Source of the DNA: Bacillus sp. MM2020_1
GTDB lineage: Bacteria > Bacillota > Bacilli > Bacillales > Cytobacillaceae
Length of the DNA stretch: 64,000 nucleotides
Assembly (NCBI GenBank): GCA_011250595.1
Contig: JAANMP010000017.1
Coordinates: 1 to 64,000 of the forward strand
Direction: 5' to 3'
The translations under genes and the position numbers were made by a program. The first letter of the stretch is position 1. Every line of letters begins with the position of its first letter. Shown here one piece after another: positions 50,806-59,852 of the stretch. Below the pieces are notes generated by a model. It had not been told where the DNA came from, searched no databases, and was given only the letters and a program-made list of their open reading frames with translations.

Positions 50806-51660
50806 ATGAGAATTAACAAAATCTTAAATAATAGTGCGGTTGTAGTGAAAGACATAGACGGAGAAAAGATCGTTATGGGAGAAGGAATAGGATTCCAGAA
50901 AAGAAAGAATGATCTGGTGAATCAAGCTAAAATTGATAAAGTTTTTGTCATAAAGGATTCAAATGAGCATAAAAAATTCGAAGAAATATTACAATTATTA
51001 CCGGAAGAGCATATAAAAATCGCAGAAGAGATCATCACTTATGCAGAAAAGGAATTGGATGTCATAATAAACGAGCATATCCATGTTGCTTTTTGTGATC
51101 ACTTATCATTTGCCATTGAACGATTAACAAATGGCATTTCCATTAAAAATGCGCTACTTGATCAAATTAAAATTCTTTATGTAAAGGAGTTTCAAATAGG
51201 ACTTTGGGCAAAGGCGTTAATCAAAGAAAACTTAGGAGTAGAAATTCCTGAAGACGAAGTAGGTAATATTGCAATGCATATCCATACAGCTAGGATGAAT
51301 GCAGGAGATATGCAGGAAACGATTGATATCACTACGACTATTCAAGAAATTACAAGAATAATTGAAAGTTGTTTAAATATAAATATTGTGGAAGATACGA
51401 TGTCATATGAACGATTAATTACCCATTTGCGATTTTCGTTCAAAAGTCTATTATCAAATGGGACGAACCATGATTATGATCAAAAAATGGCGTCGATGAT
51501 CAAGGAAAATTTTAAAGAAGCATTTTCCTGTGCAAAAGAAGTTGGCCAATTTGTGGAAGGGAAATACCGTGTAAAATATCCTGATGCAGAGTTATTGTAT
51601 ATTTCCATGCATATTCAAAGATTCTATAATCGAGCTGTTATGCGGAAACAACAGATGTGA
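50806..51660 (+). CDS. BglG/SacT/LicT-family transcriptional antiterminator
   Basis: 284 aa. N-terminal RNA-binding CAT domain ([32 protein letters not shown]), then two PTS regulation domains. PRD1 keeps [11 protein letters not shown] and [10 protein letters not shown] histidines; PRD2 has [13 protein letters not shown] and [10 protein letters not shown]. Phosphorylation by HPr and by the cognate permease at these histidines sets dimer activity in this family. ATG is preferred to the GTG three codons before it because GGAAGGTGA then serves as ribosome site. Being next to the sucrose permease, it is the natural ligand for the two RAT leaders at 42.1 and 44.8 kb. Confidence 0.94.
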   Translation: MRINKILNNSAVVVKDIDGEKIVMGEGIGFQKRKNDLVNQAKIDKVFVIKDSNEHKKFEEILQLLPEEHIKIAEEIITYAEKELDVIINEHIHVAFCDHLSFAIERLTNGISIKNALLDQIKILYVKEFQIGLWAKALIKENLGVEIPEDEVGNIAMHIHTARMNAGDMQETIDITTTIQEITRIIESCLNINIVEDTMSYERLITHLRFSFKSLLSNGTNHDYDQKMASMIKENFKEAFSCAKEVGQFVEGKYRVKYPDAELLYISMHIQRFYNRAVMRKQQM

Positions 51661-51701
51661 AAGCTGATGTCAATACCAAGTCGCTTTTCTTAACTTTCGG
51701 C

Positions 51702-51735
51702 AAAAAAGGTCTGCCATGATCCCGGCAGACCTTTT
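51702..51735. terminator. bidirectional terminator
   Basis: AAAAGGTCTGCC and GGCAGACCTTTT form a perfect 12-bp stem between the converging antiterminator and amylase genes; A and T runs flank it. Confidence 0.85.
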
Positions 51736-51745
51736 CGATGACCAC

Positions 51746-54700
51746 TTACTTGGTCTCGCTTATCGTTTTTGTTAGGACATCGATGACATAGTTCTTTGTA
51801 TTCTTGGTAATAGAACCTCCGTCCCCTTTAAAGATGGTGGACTTTGTGGAGTCAGTAGGTTCGATATGAACAGGTACTTGTGTCTGACCTGCTTGAAGGG
51901 TAAAGGATTGAGTGAAATTCATATCATTTTCGACTGTCACTTTTTCCCCATTGATAGTGAGGTCAGCTCCCTTAATTGCATTCCCCTTTATTGTCATAGT
52001 TGATCCAGTGACATCGATTTGGCTGACTGCCAGCGGCATATCAATCCAGCGAAGAATGGTATCCTGTACAACCATTTTGTTGTTCCCTTGGTTGGTGACC
52101 ACAATTTTCATATCGGTTCCTGCGGCACCATAGCCGTAGTTACTGATATCGTCATCCGAATGATCGGATGGGGTATGATCTGCTAACCCTTCATGATCCC
52201 AAGTATTGTCCCTCGTATATTTATACGTAAGCTCAGTTCCTTCTTCAAGCTCCACAGTGTATTCCCAATCAGGCGTCACAGCGCCATTACGGCTCATAGT
52301 CCAGGCACTAGTATTCCAACCATTCAAGCTGCCTGGTATATTGACCTGCGCTGCTAAAGGTGTATAATCCGTTGCATGCACCTTAAAGGTTACTTGTACC
52401 ATAACAATTTCAGGGGTTACACTTACCTTATTGGATTCTACATGGTTTCCAGCCTGGTCATAGACACGCACTTGATATTGGTAGGCAGTTCCATTTGCCA
52501 CCTGATAATCACGGAAGGTGGCGGCGCTGCCGTCCAATGTTGAAAGAATTTGGCCGTCACGGTAAATGACCGTTTTAAATGGCTGATCCGGCTGCGTGAG
52601 TTTCCAGTTCAAGTTGACCTGACCGGATTCCTTGATCGGAGTGTCCAAAGTAACATCATTAGCAGGCGGGGTAGTATCAGACGTGCTGTGTGAAAAGGTC
52701 ACTTCACCAGTAGCTGAGTAAACCCATGTATTCCCTAAATCGGGCGTAAAGGCCATTCGGTATTCATATTTGCCCGCCTCATACGCTGTAAAGCCTCCCT
52801 GAAACTCATTTGCCTGGTCTCCCTGAGCCTGGCCATTATACAAGGCTTGGTAAGATGTCCAAGCGGTTTGGCCTTTCATTCTTACTTGGAGATTGGCCGT
52901 GATTCCTTCTGCTGCACCAGTTTCTGTCGCACCTGGCAGGTAAAAAGCTGCTTTAACATTGGAGGTCTGTGCCAGATTCAGTTCCCCGTTGTCTAAAGTA
53001 GTCAGGTCCTTAATACTAGCCTTTGCAGCATCGTAATGTGGCACAAGGCCGGATGAGGCAGCAGGTACAGATTCATTACCACTTTCGTTCAAGGCCGTCA
53101 CAGTAAAATAGTAGGTACGACCATTATTTAAATCGGAAATGTTCACAGATGTACCTGTAGTTTCCTTCACTTTTGTCCATAATCCACCTGAAACTGTAGA
53201 TTGATAGACATTGTATTTTGTACCTGTTCCTGTCCAGTTTAAAGTAACTTCCTTAGAACCAGCTGTGCCGGTAACTTCTTTAACAGGCTGTGGTTGTTTA
53301 ACATCATTAACCGTTATTAACATTCTTCCGGACTCTGCTGGAACTGTTAATGACAGCTTGCCATCCTTCGTTGTAGTCACATATTTAGGGTCCAATTGGT
53401 CCACAAAACGAAGACCATTCGCGAGCAGCACTTTTGTATCGATATCAACCGTTTGTGTGGTTTTCCCTCTGTTAATAATGACTAGGCCGGATTTTGATTC
53501 TTTTGTCCGGACATAGGCTAACACATCACCCTTTGCGTATATGTGGTGCAGATCGCCATGAGCGAATAGGTCAGCATTTTCCTTGCGGATTTGACCAATC
53601 TTTTGATAGTGTGCAATGAGGTCTTTGTTTTCGTTCCCCCACGGATATGTGCGTCGGTCATCTGGGTCTTTGGATCCTGTTTGACCCGCTTCATCTCCGT
53701 AATAAATGGTTGGTGCTCCAGGGTAACCCATTTGCAGGATAGAAGCCAGCTTCAATCGCTTCACACCTTCATCGTATTTGTAGTTCGGATCTTGTTCCGC
53801 TCTGAAATACGTATCCGTTCCATTGCCTAACAGGAAGATTGCCCGAGCTGTATCATGGGATCCCATCAGGTTCATGAGGGCATAAAAAGCTTCCTTTGGA
53901 TAGTCCTCCTGTATAGCGAGAAGGGTGTTTTGTGCATTAGCGGCATTACCGTTCTTTAAGTAATCCAAAATGGCTCCGCGGAAACGATAGTTCATGACTG
54001 AGTCATATTGATCCCCTAAGAAGTACTTGGATGCATCATCCCAAATTTCACCTAGAATAAGTGGCTCTTCTTCTTTTTGAAGTGTTTTTCCGGCTCCTAT
54101 CATAGTCTTGGACTTCATTTGCTTGCGGAATTCCTGCCAGAAGGAACTGTCCACTTCATTAGCTACATCCAGGCGCCAGCCAGATGAACCTCGATTAATC
54201 CAAGTTTTTCCTACTGAGTCCTTGTCATAAAAAATATAATTTGCCAATGCTGTGTTGTTAAGTTCACTTGGATGGTCAACCTTTGTGCCGTTAACGGATT
54301 CGAATACAGGAAGACTGTCGTATCCCCACCAGCCTTCATACTTATAATGCTCACCCGTCGAAACACCGTTGACTTTTTCATTTGGAACTTTAACATTTTC
54401 AATATGGAACCAGTTTTCAAAGCCGTATGGGCTAAAGGTTTGTCCTTCAGCCATGAGTTGCTGTTTGGCCTTATCCTTAGCTGCAGTTTCAGACAATTTT
54501 TCGTTATTCATTAAATCGTAAATACGAGACCAGTACTCATAGGCACCCACTGTTTTATATTTGTGGTAGCGGTCAAAATAGATGGAATCATCAGCCACAT
54601 GATTAAATACCCCGTCCAAAATCAGGTGCATGTTCCTTTTAGACAATTCCTTGGCGAAATCCTCGAATTCTTTTTCCGAGCCAAACATCGGATCCACCTG

Positions 54701-56170
54701 TTTATAGTCTGTTGCATCATATTTATGGTTGGACGGTGCAAGTGCAATTGGGTTTAAATATAGGGTATTGACGCCAAGTGATTGAAGGTAATCAAGCTTC
54801 GACTTAATACCAGCAATGTCGCCGCCGAAGAAGTCGTTTGTAAATTCTCCGTCCCCTGTGTAGGAGCCAGTGCCTTGTTCATATGGATTATCAGGCAAGG
54901 ATGACCAGGAGTCGGGATGTTCTATTGGCTGGCTGCCTCGGGCTCCAATCTGATCCTTTACATGGTCATTTGCTTTGTTGCCGTTATAAAAACGATCAGG
55001 ATAGATTTGATAAACAACAGCTTCCTTCATCCAATCCGGTGTTTGATAGCCCGGGTCGAAAACGGTCAATTGGAAGAGTCCTGCATTTTTATCCTCCGCT
55101 TTACCGGTATGCCCATCCTGTGTGTCTTCTCCGTATTCCACTGTTGTATCCTGATCCCCGGCAATGAATTTATAGCCGTGAACTCCTTTGTCAGACGGTG
55201 TAAAGGTGGCTTCCCAGAACTCAATGGCACCTTTGTCCTTTGTGTCTGTCCAGCCTGCATTTTTCATTGAAAGCACCTTTGTTGTGCCTGTATTATAGTT
55301 TTTCACATACAGGCTGGCTCTTGTTAGGTCACCCTTTTTAGCCGATACCCGTAATGTGACGGGTTTCCCTGCAGGAATTGCCCCAAACGGCGTCCGGTAT
55401 ACTTGGTCCCATGAATCATGATAAAGAGCATTCTTATCTATCATGCCATCAGATCCAATAGGTTTATAATCTGAATAAACTTCTTTTGTTTGGTTGTTAT
55501 AGAAAAATGTGATTGTCGTATCAGAGAGTACATTCAGCTTCTCATTTGAAGCAGGGTAGGATTCCGTCCAGTCTTTGCCCAATACAATCTTGTATTCGTA
55601 GCTTCCTCTAGGTACCTTTGCAGTAAAGGAATAGATGTTGTCAAAATGGGTGTCCTCCATTAACGCTGTTGAGTCTGCCGGACTCCAGGCAGACCCTGCC
55701 TTAATGGCAGGTTGAATGCTTCCAACTAAACGAGGCATCTTGTCTTCTGCCAAAAGTGTATAATGGGTACTATCAGCAATGGCATGGGTATTGTCATTGT
55801 AGTAGAAGGTGACTTCTTTTTGTTCGGTCAGAGTTAGTTTAATGTTGTTTCCGCCAGGCGCGCCGCCGTCTCCGTAATTTTCATTCCAGCTTCCTCCAAT
55901 GGCGATTTTGTATTCATATGCTCCTGCCGGAAGTGTGCCGGTAAAGCTATACAAACCATTTCCTTGGTAAGCCATTTGCGTTTTGGAAGAGGATGGATCC
56001 CAATCTCCTGAATTCCCTAAAACTGCCTGCAGACTGCCAACAAGTACAACCTGCTTTGGTTCTGTTTCTGCCGCTTTGGCTGTTTGACTTGTCACAAGTC
56101 CAGAAAATAATTGAAGAATTAGTCCAACTACTGTAACAAGTGACAGAAGTGATTTCTGCTTTCTCTTCAT
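51746..56170 (-). CDS. secreted multidomain GH13 alpha-amylase/pullulanase
   Basis: 1474 aa. Signal peptide cut near AKAAE. Two tandem X25-like starch-binding modules (about 40-135 and 140-235; VVLVGSLQAVLG and PRLVGSIQPAIK mark their starts) and a CBM34-like domain precede the GH13 barrel (about 380-910). Catalytic residues are Asp668 (GWRLDVANEVD), Glu708 (ILGEIWDD) and Asp773 (LMGSHDTARA); the first conserved region is DGVFNH. Fibronectin type III domains and a further starch-binding-like beta domain (VNIPGSLNGWNTSAW) follow. The layout resembles amylopullulanases and neopullulanases, so both alpha-1,4 and alpha-1,6 bonds may be cut. No cell-wall anchor is visible. LacI-type operators lie in the upstream gap. 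Confidence 0.92.
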   Translation of the reverse strand: MKRKQKSLLSLVTVVGLILQLFSGLVTSQTAKAAETEPKQVVLVGSLQAVLGNSGDWDPSSSKTQMAYQGNGLYSFTGTLPAGAYEYKIAIGGSWNENYGDGGAPGGNNIKLTLTEQKEVTFYYNDNTHAIADSTHYTLLAEDKMPRLVGSIQPAIKAGSAWSPADSTALMEDTHFDNIYSFTAKVPRGSYEYKIVLGKDWTESYPASNEKLNVLSDTTITFFYNNQTKEVYSDYKPIGSDGMIDKNALYHDSWDQVYRTPFGAIPAGKPVTLRVSAKKGDLTRASLYVKNYNTGTTKVLSMKNAGWTDTKDKGAIEFWEATFTPSDKGVHGYKFIAGDQDTTVEYGEDTQDGHTGKAEDKNAGLFQLTVFDPGYQTPDWMKEAVVYQIYPDRFYNGNKANDHVKDQIGARGSQPIEHPDSWSSLPDNPYEQGTGSYTGDGEFTNDFFGGDIAGIKSKLDYLQSLGVNTLYLNPIALAPSNHKYDATDYKQVDPMFGSEKEFEDFAKELSKRNMHLILDGVFNHVADDSIYFDRYHKYKTVGAYEYWSRIYDLMNNEKLSETAAKDKAKQQLMAEGQTFSPYGFENWFHIENVKVPNEKVNGVSTGEHYKYEGWWGYDSLPVFESVNGTKVDHPSELNNTALANYIFYDKDSVGKTWINRGSSGWRLDVANEVDSSFWQEFRKQMKSKTMIGAGKTLQKEEEPLILGEIWDDASKYFLGDQYDSVMNYRFRGAILDYLKNGNAANAQNTLLAIQEDYPKEAFYALMNLMGSHDTARAIFLLGNGTDTYFRAEQDPNYKYDEGVKRLKLASILQMGYPGAPTIYYGDEAGQTGSKDPDDRRTYPWGNENKDLIAHYQKIGQIRKENADLFAHGDLHHIYAKGDVLAYVRTKESKSGLVIINRGKTTQTVDIDTKVLLANGLRFVDQLDPKYVTTTKDGKLSLTVPAESGRMLITVNDVKQPQPVKEVTGTAGSKEVTLNWTGTGTKYNVYQSTVSGGLWTKVKETTGTSVNISDLNNGRTYYFTVTALNESGNESVPAASSGLVPHYDAAKASIKDLTTLDNGELNLAQTSNVKAAFYLPGATETGAAEGITANLQVRMKGQTAWTSYQALYNGQAQGDQANEFQGGFTAYEAGKYEYRMAFTPDLGNTWVYSATGEVTFSHSTSDTTPPANDVTLDTPIKESGQVNLNWKLTQPDQPFKTVIYRDGQILSTLDGSAATFRDYQVANGTAYQYQVRVYDQAGNHVESNKVSVTPEIVMVQVTFKVHATDYTPLAAQVNIPGSLNGWNTSAWTMSRNGAVTPDWEYTVELEEGTELTYKYTRDNTWDHEGLADHTPSDHSDDDISNYGYGAAGTDMKIVVTNQGNNKMVVQDTILRWIDMPLAVSQIDVTGSTMTIKGNAIKGADLTINGEKVTVENDMNFTQSFTLQAGQTQVPVHIEPTDSTKSTIFKGDGGSITKNTKNYVIDVLTKTISETK

Positions 56171-56202
56171 GAAAAATCTCCTTTCCCTTACTCTATTAAT
56201 CT

Positions 56203-56218
56203 AGGAAACCGTTTGCAT
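56203..56218. promoter_or_regulatory. MalR-like operator, imperfect
   Basis: AGGAAACCGTTTGCAT, 33 bases before the amylase start codon on the minus strand, shares the CGTTTGC half with the near-perfect operator at 56266. Confidence 0.5.
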
Positions 56219-56265
56219 GAAATTGCACAAAAAATCGTATGTAAGATGCTTAGGAGACTGTCGTA

Positions 56266-56285
56266 TTGTGCAAACGTTTGCGCAA
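56266..56285. promoter_or_regulatory. MalR-like operator, near-perfect palindrome
   Basis: TTGTGCAAACGTTTGCGCAA is a 20-base palindrome with a single mismatched pair and a central CG, typical of LacI-family operators in maltose/starch regulons. It lies in the 377-base gap between the divergent amylase and regulator genes; apart from three such sites I see no gene there. Confidence 0.75.
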
Positions 56286-56440
56286 TCGTTTTCAAAATTA
56301 ATTATATCTATTTCTCAGCGCAATTCAATAGAAAATCAGAAATAAAATTTAAATTTTCTGATATATCGTTATTGAAATCGAGTGGTCTTTTATTTTTTAG
56401 CTGTATAACTGATTATAAAGCCTTTATAATAAAGAGTAGA

Positions 56441-56460
56441 TTGTGCAACCGTTTTCGTAA
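56441..56460. promoter_or_regulatory. MalR-like operator before the regulator gene
   Basis: TTGTGCAACCGTTTTCGTAA keeps the left half of the 56266 palindrome and lies just downstream of a -10-like TATAAT (56425-56430), about 88 bases before the regulator ATG. This suggests autoregulation. Confidence 0.55.
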
Positions 56461-56547
56461 ATGTTGGAATATGCAAAAATAATCGTTTCTATTATTTTAA
56501 AATTAGTAGTAAGAATCAATGAACTTCGAATGAGAGGGGAGAAGAAA

Positions 56548-57615
56548 ATGGCTGTTACCATTAAGGATGTGGCAAAGCTTGCAGATGTCGCCCCATCAAC
56601 TGTTTCAAGAGTAATTGCCAATAATTCGCGAATCAGTGAAGCGACGAAACGAAAAGTTAAAAAAGCAATGGAGCAGCTAGGGTATCATCCTAACCAAAAT
56701 GCCAGAAGCCTTGCCATTCAATCTACCCAAACAATCGGGCTTGTCATGCCAAGCTCTGGTGATGTGGCGTTTCAGAATCCTTTTTTTTCAATGGTGTTAC
56801 AGGGAATCAGTGAAAGTGCCCATAATAAAAAATATGCCATGCATATGACGACTGGAAAATCAGACGAGGAAATATTTGAAGCAGTCATCCACATGGTTCA
56901 GGGAAAACGAGTAGATGGGATGATTCTTCTTAATTCCAAGGTGGAGGATAAAGCCATTTCGTATTTAAGAGAAAGGGATTTTCCTTTTGTTGTTATTGGA
57001 AAACCTTCTAAAGATGCAGAAGAAATTACACATGTTGATAATGATAATGTTCGTGCAATGAGAGAGGTTACTGAATACTTAATTGACCATGGACATCGGA
57101 AAATCGCTTTTATTGGCGGAAGTCTGGAGCTAATGGTTACAGTTGACCGTTTGAATGGGTATAAGCAGGCTTTAAAAAAGGCAAACATTCCTATAAAATA
57201 TGAATATATCCTTCATGAAGAATTCCTTCGGGAAGGCGGTCAAGAAGCGGTGAGTGAATTAATGGCGCTTGAACAACGCCCCACTTCGCTCGCGGTGGTT
57301 GACGACTTAATGGCACTAGGTGTACTGAGCACATTAGATGAGCTGGGAATCAGGGTTCCGGAAGAAATCTCTGTCGTTAGCTTTAATAATGTCCTTTTAT
57401 CAGAAATGTCAAAACCACCCTTAACTTCCATTGATATTAATATTTTTGAACTAGGATATCAAGCATCCAGGAGTTTAATTCAAAAAATCGAAAATAGAAC
57501 AGAATCGACCAAGCGCATTATCATTCCACATAAATTGGTTGAACGTCAATCATGCAGTCACCAAATTCCTATAACAATAGATGAACAAAATGCAGATGGT
57601 AACGAGAATCTATAA
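56548..57615 (+). CDS. LacI-family regulator, MalR-like
   Basis: 355 aa. DNA-binding domain MAVTIKDVAKLADVAPSTVS, hinge LGYHPNQNARSLA, then the effector-binding domain (TIGLVMPSSGD, VDGMILLNSKVED, IAFIGGS, VVDDLMALGVLS). AGGGGAGAAG precedes the chosen ATG; the open frame upstream has no DNA-binding features. Divergent from the secreted amylase, with three CG-centred operators between them. Likely a repressor of starch/maltodextrin genes, possibly including the alpha-glucosidase at the end of the window. Confidence 0.93.
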   Translation: MAVTIKDVAKLADVAPSTVSRVIANNSRISEATKRKVKKAMEQLGYHPNQNARSLAIQSTQTIGLVMPSSGDVAFQNPFFSMVLQGISESAHNKKYAMHMTTGKSDEEIFEAVIHMVQGKRVDGMILLNSKVEDKAISYLRERDFPFVVIGKPSKDAEEITHVDNDNVRAMREVTEYLIDHGHRKIAFIGGSLELMVTVDRLNGYKQALKKANIPIKYEYILHEEFLREGGQEAVSELMALEQRPTSLAVVDDLMALGVLSTLDELGIRVPEEISVVSFNNVLLSEMSKPPLTSIDINIFELGYQASRSLIQKIENRTESTKRIIIPHKLVERQSCSHQIPITIDEQNADGNENL

Positions 57616-57642
57616 AAGATTCCCGCTATACCGTCTGCTTTT
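57592..57642. terminator. terminator overlapping the end of the MalR-like gene
   Basis: GCAGATGGTA pairs with TACCGTCTGC (one G-U), and GAATC with GATTC inside; four T follow. It includes the stop codon and separates two converging genes. Confidence 0.7.
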
Positions 57643-57679
57643 AATAACTGATTCAATTACTATTTACTGTTCTTGAATT

Positions 57680-58456
57680 CTAGTATTCCAGACGCCTATA
57701 CGCCCCAGGGGCCATGCCATATTTCTTATGAAATACCCTGTGAAAATAAGGATAGCTGCCGAAGCCGCAATCTTCGGCAATTTGTTCAAGTGTCATGGAT
57801 GTGTATTTCATTCGCTCGACTGCAGCGGATAAACGGATTTCTAAGGCATATTCGATCATCGTCTTCCCGACACTGCTTTTAAAAAGATGAACGGAACGCG
57901 AAACGCTAAGACCAGCATGGCGTGCCACATCCTCCACTTTAAATGCTGTTAGGGCATGCTCTTCAATGTACCTCATCATCCGTGTGACGGTATACGGGTG
58001 ATTGAAGGTAGGAACCGTTTCGTTGACACCTCGTTCCAGGTATAAACAGAGTGCTCGCAGCAAATAACCGGTGAGTTCTTCATTTTGGCTCGAGGATGGA
58101 CGGCGTTTTTCGTTTATGATTTGACGCCATAAGGAGAGCAGTTTTTCATCAAGATCGATTCGGGAGACAGGCGGCTTAGAGGAACGGCTCCACCACTCGT
58201 CCACCCAAGCTCCTTCACAGACTATGTGATAGTCCCCGCTGTTTTGTCCCGCTTTAACCAGCAGTTCATAGTGATCCCCTGGTTTAATGAGGAGAAGGTC
58301 TCCTTTCTCGAGTTCCATTTTTCTTCCCTTCACCACTACTTCACAGACACCTTCTGATTGCAGGCGAAAAAGATACGAAGGGTATCCGGATTTATGTTGG
58401 GCATGATATCCATTTGTGTGAAAGGAATAGCCGCAGAATAATATATTTGTCATCAT
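57680..58456 (-). CDS. AraC-family transcriptional regulator
   Basis: 258 aa. N-terminal cupin-type sensing domain (GYHAQHKSGYPSYLFRLQSE, LEKGDLLLIKPGDHYELL) and C-terminal AraC double helix-turn-helix (FKVEDVARHAGLSVSRSVHLF, LEQIAEDCGFGSYPYFHRVFHK), ending YGMAPGAYRRLE. A single-component sugar regulator. It is divergent from the Gfo/Idh gene at 58.6 kb, which it probably controls. Inducer unknown. Confidence 0.92.
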   Translation of the reverse strand: MMTNILFCGYSFHTNGYHAQHKSGYPSYLFRLQSEGVCEVVVKGRKMELEKGDLLLIKPGDHYELLVKAGQNSGDYHIVCEGAWVDEWWSRSSKPPVSRIDLDEKLLSLWRQIINEKRRPSSSQNEELTGYLLRALCLYLERGVNETVPTFNHPYTVTRMMRYIEEHALTAFKVEDVARHAGLSVSRSVHLFKSSVGKTMIEYALEIRLSAAVERMKYTSMTLEQIAEDCGFGSYPYFHRVFHKKYGMAPGAYRRLEY

Positions 58457-58591
58457 ATGCCCACCTTCAGAAAAAATAAATTAGCAAAATAGTCGATGTT
58501 TCAATTATATCATCTATGTTTATTTATAGAGACAAAGTTTAAGATGGAATCAAATAAGTAATGAGTAATCTATTCTAGAAGGAGAAAGAAA

Positions 58592-59653
58592 ATGACAAAT
58601 AAAACCTATAATTTAGTTATTGTTGGCTATGGCGGTATGGGTAGCTATCATGCGAAATTACTCAAAGAAAATCAAGCGATAAACGTGTTTGGAACTTTTG
58701 ATATTTTGGAGGAAAGAAGTGCTGCATCCGTGGCGGATGGGTATAAAGCGTACGAAAGTTACGTTGCAGTTTTAGCTGACAAGGAAGTGGACCTCGTTCT
58801 AATTGCAACCCCAAACGATGTCCATAAAGAAATAGCAATTGCGGCTCTAAATGCAAACAAGCATGTCATTTGTGAAAAGCCAGTCACGATTTATAGTAAA
58901 GATTTAGAAGAAATTATCGAAGTTGCCGAAGCGACTAAGAGCAAATTTGTGGTCCATCAAAATCGCCGGTGGGATAAAGATTTCTTGACGATCAAAAAAA
59001 TCTATGATGAAAATATCATCGGTGACATCTTTCATGTAGAATCACGTGTCCAAGGAGCAAATGGAATTCCGGGAGATTGGCGCCATCTGAAAGCACCCGG
59101 CGGGGGAATGCTGTTAGACTGGGGTGTTCATTTACTGGATCAGCTGCTCTTTATGGTAGATAGTAAGATTGCAAGTGTGTACGCCAATTTAAGTTTTGTT
59201 CTAGGGGATGAAGTGGATGATGGCTTTCAAACAATCATCACCTTTGAAAATGGCACTACAGCTTTAATTGAAGTCGGGACAACTAATTTTATCCAATTGC
59301 CAAGATGGTATGTTAAAGGGACTGCCGGAACATCAGTAATAGAGGATTGGAGCATAGAAGGGAAGATAGTGACCCAAAACTTCGGTATAGCTATTGAGGC
59401 CCCAAAACCAATTCAGGCAGGGCAAGGCTTAACGAAAACTATGGCTCCGCCGTCAGAATCGGCTGTCAGTACCTCCGATTTACCAGAAGTGGAATCAACG
59501 ATGGAAAGCTTTTACGATAATGTTATTTCCGTCATTGAAGGAAAAGCGAAACCTATTGTTAAAAATACGGAAGTACTCCGTGTCTTACGATTAATTGAAA
59601 CGATTTTTAAGGCAGCAGAAGCGAACGAAGTGATAAAGGATTTTGATCTTTGA
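58592..59653 (+). CDS. Gfo/Idh/MocA family oxidoreductase
   Basis: 353 aa. Rossmann motif VIVGYGGMGSYHAKLL, the conserved CEKPVTIYSKD, HQNRRWDKDFLTIKKI, and the active-site helix GGGMLLDWGVHLLDQLLF in the C-terminal domain. An NAD(P)-dependent sugar or cyclitol dehydrogenase by family; substrate not determinable. GAAGGAGAAAG precedes the ATG. Divergent from the AraC regulator. No terminator is obvious after it, but the ThuA-like operon downstream has its own promoter module. Confidence 0.9.
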   Translation: MTNKTYNLVIVGYGGMGSYHAKLLKENQAINVFGTFDILEERSAASVADGYKAYESYVAVLADKEVDLVLIATPNDVHKEIAIAALNANKHVICEKPVTIYSKDLEEIIEVAEATKSKFVVHQNRRWDKDFLTIKKIYDENIIGDIFHVESRVQGANGIPGDWRHLKAPGGGMLLDWGVHLLDQLLFMVDSKIASVYANLSFVLGDEVDDGFQTIITFENGTTALIEVGTTNFIQLPRWYVKGTAGTSVIEDWSIEGKIVTQNFGIAIEAPKPIQAGQGLTKTMAPPSESAVSTSDLPEVESTMESFYDNVISVIEGKAKPIVKNTEVLRVLRLIETIFKAAEANEVIKDFDL

Positions 59654-59752
59654 TTTCATGCATTGACCGCCAACGGAAAAAAATTAAACGACAAGGCAAA
59701 TGAAAGACCCTCTCAGACTGTTATAAGACAAAAATTCACCGACGCAAGTGGA

Positions 59753-59817
59753 GTTCAATATTTTCCACCCTATCTGTCAATGTAAGCCGTTTCATAAATT
59801 CTATCAATCTCTAAAAT
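59753..59817 (+). promoter_or_regulatory. conserved promoter module of the ThuA-like operon
   Basis: 56 of 65 bases match, ungapped, the promoter of the ABC operon at 6.4 kb. The core GTCAATGTAAGCCGTTTCA lies at 59776-59794, -35-like TTTCAT at 59790-59795, 16-base spacer, -10 TAAAAT at 59812-59817. The shared upstream block GTTCAATATTTTCCACCCTA is at 59753-59772. Confidence 0.7.
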
Positions 59818-59852
59818 TAACTATATAGAAAACACTTAAGGAGTGGTTCATC

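Noticed and set aside
56461-56547. N-terminal extension of the MalR-like regulator
   Set aside because: LacI-family proteins begin right at the DNA-binding helix; AGGGGAGAAG precedes the ATG at 56548.
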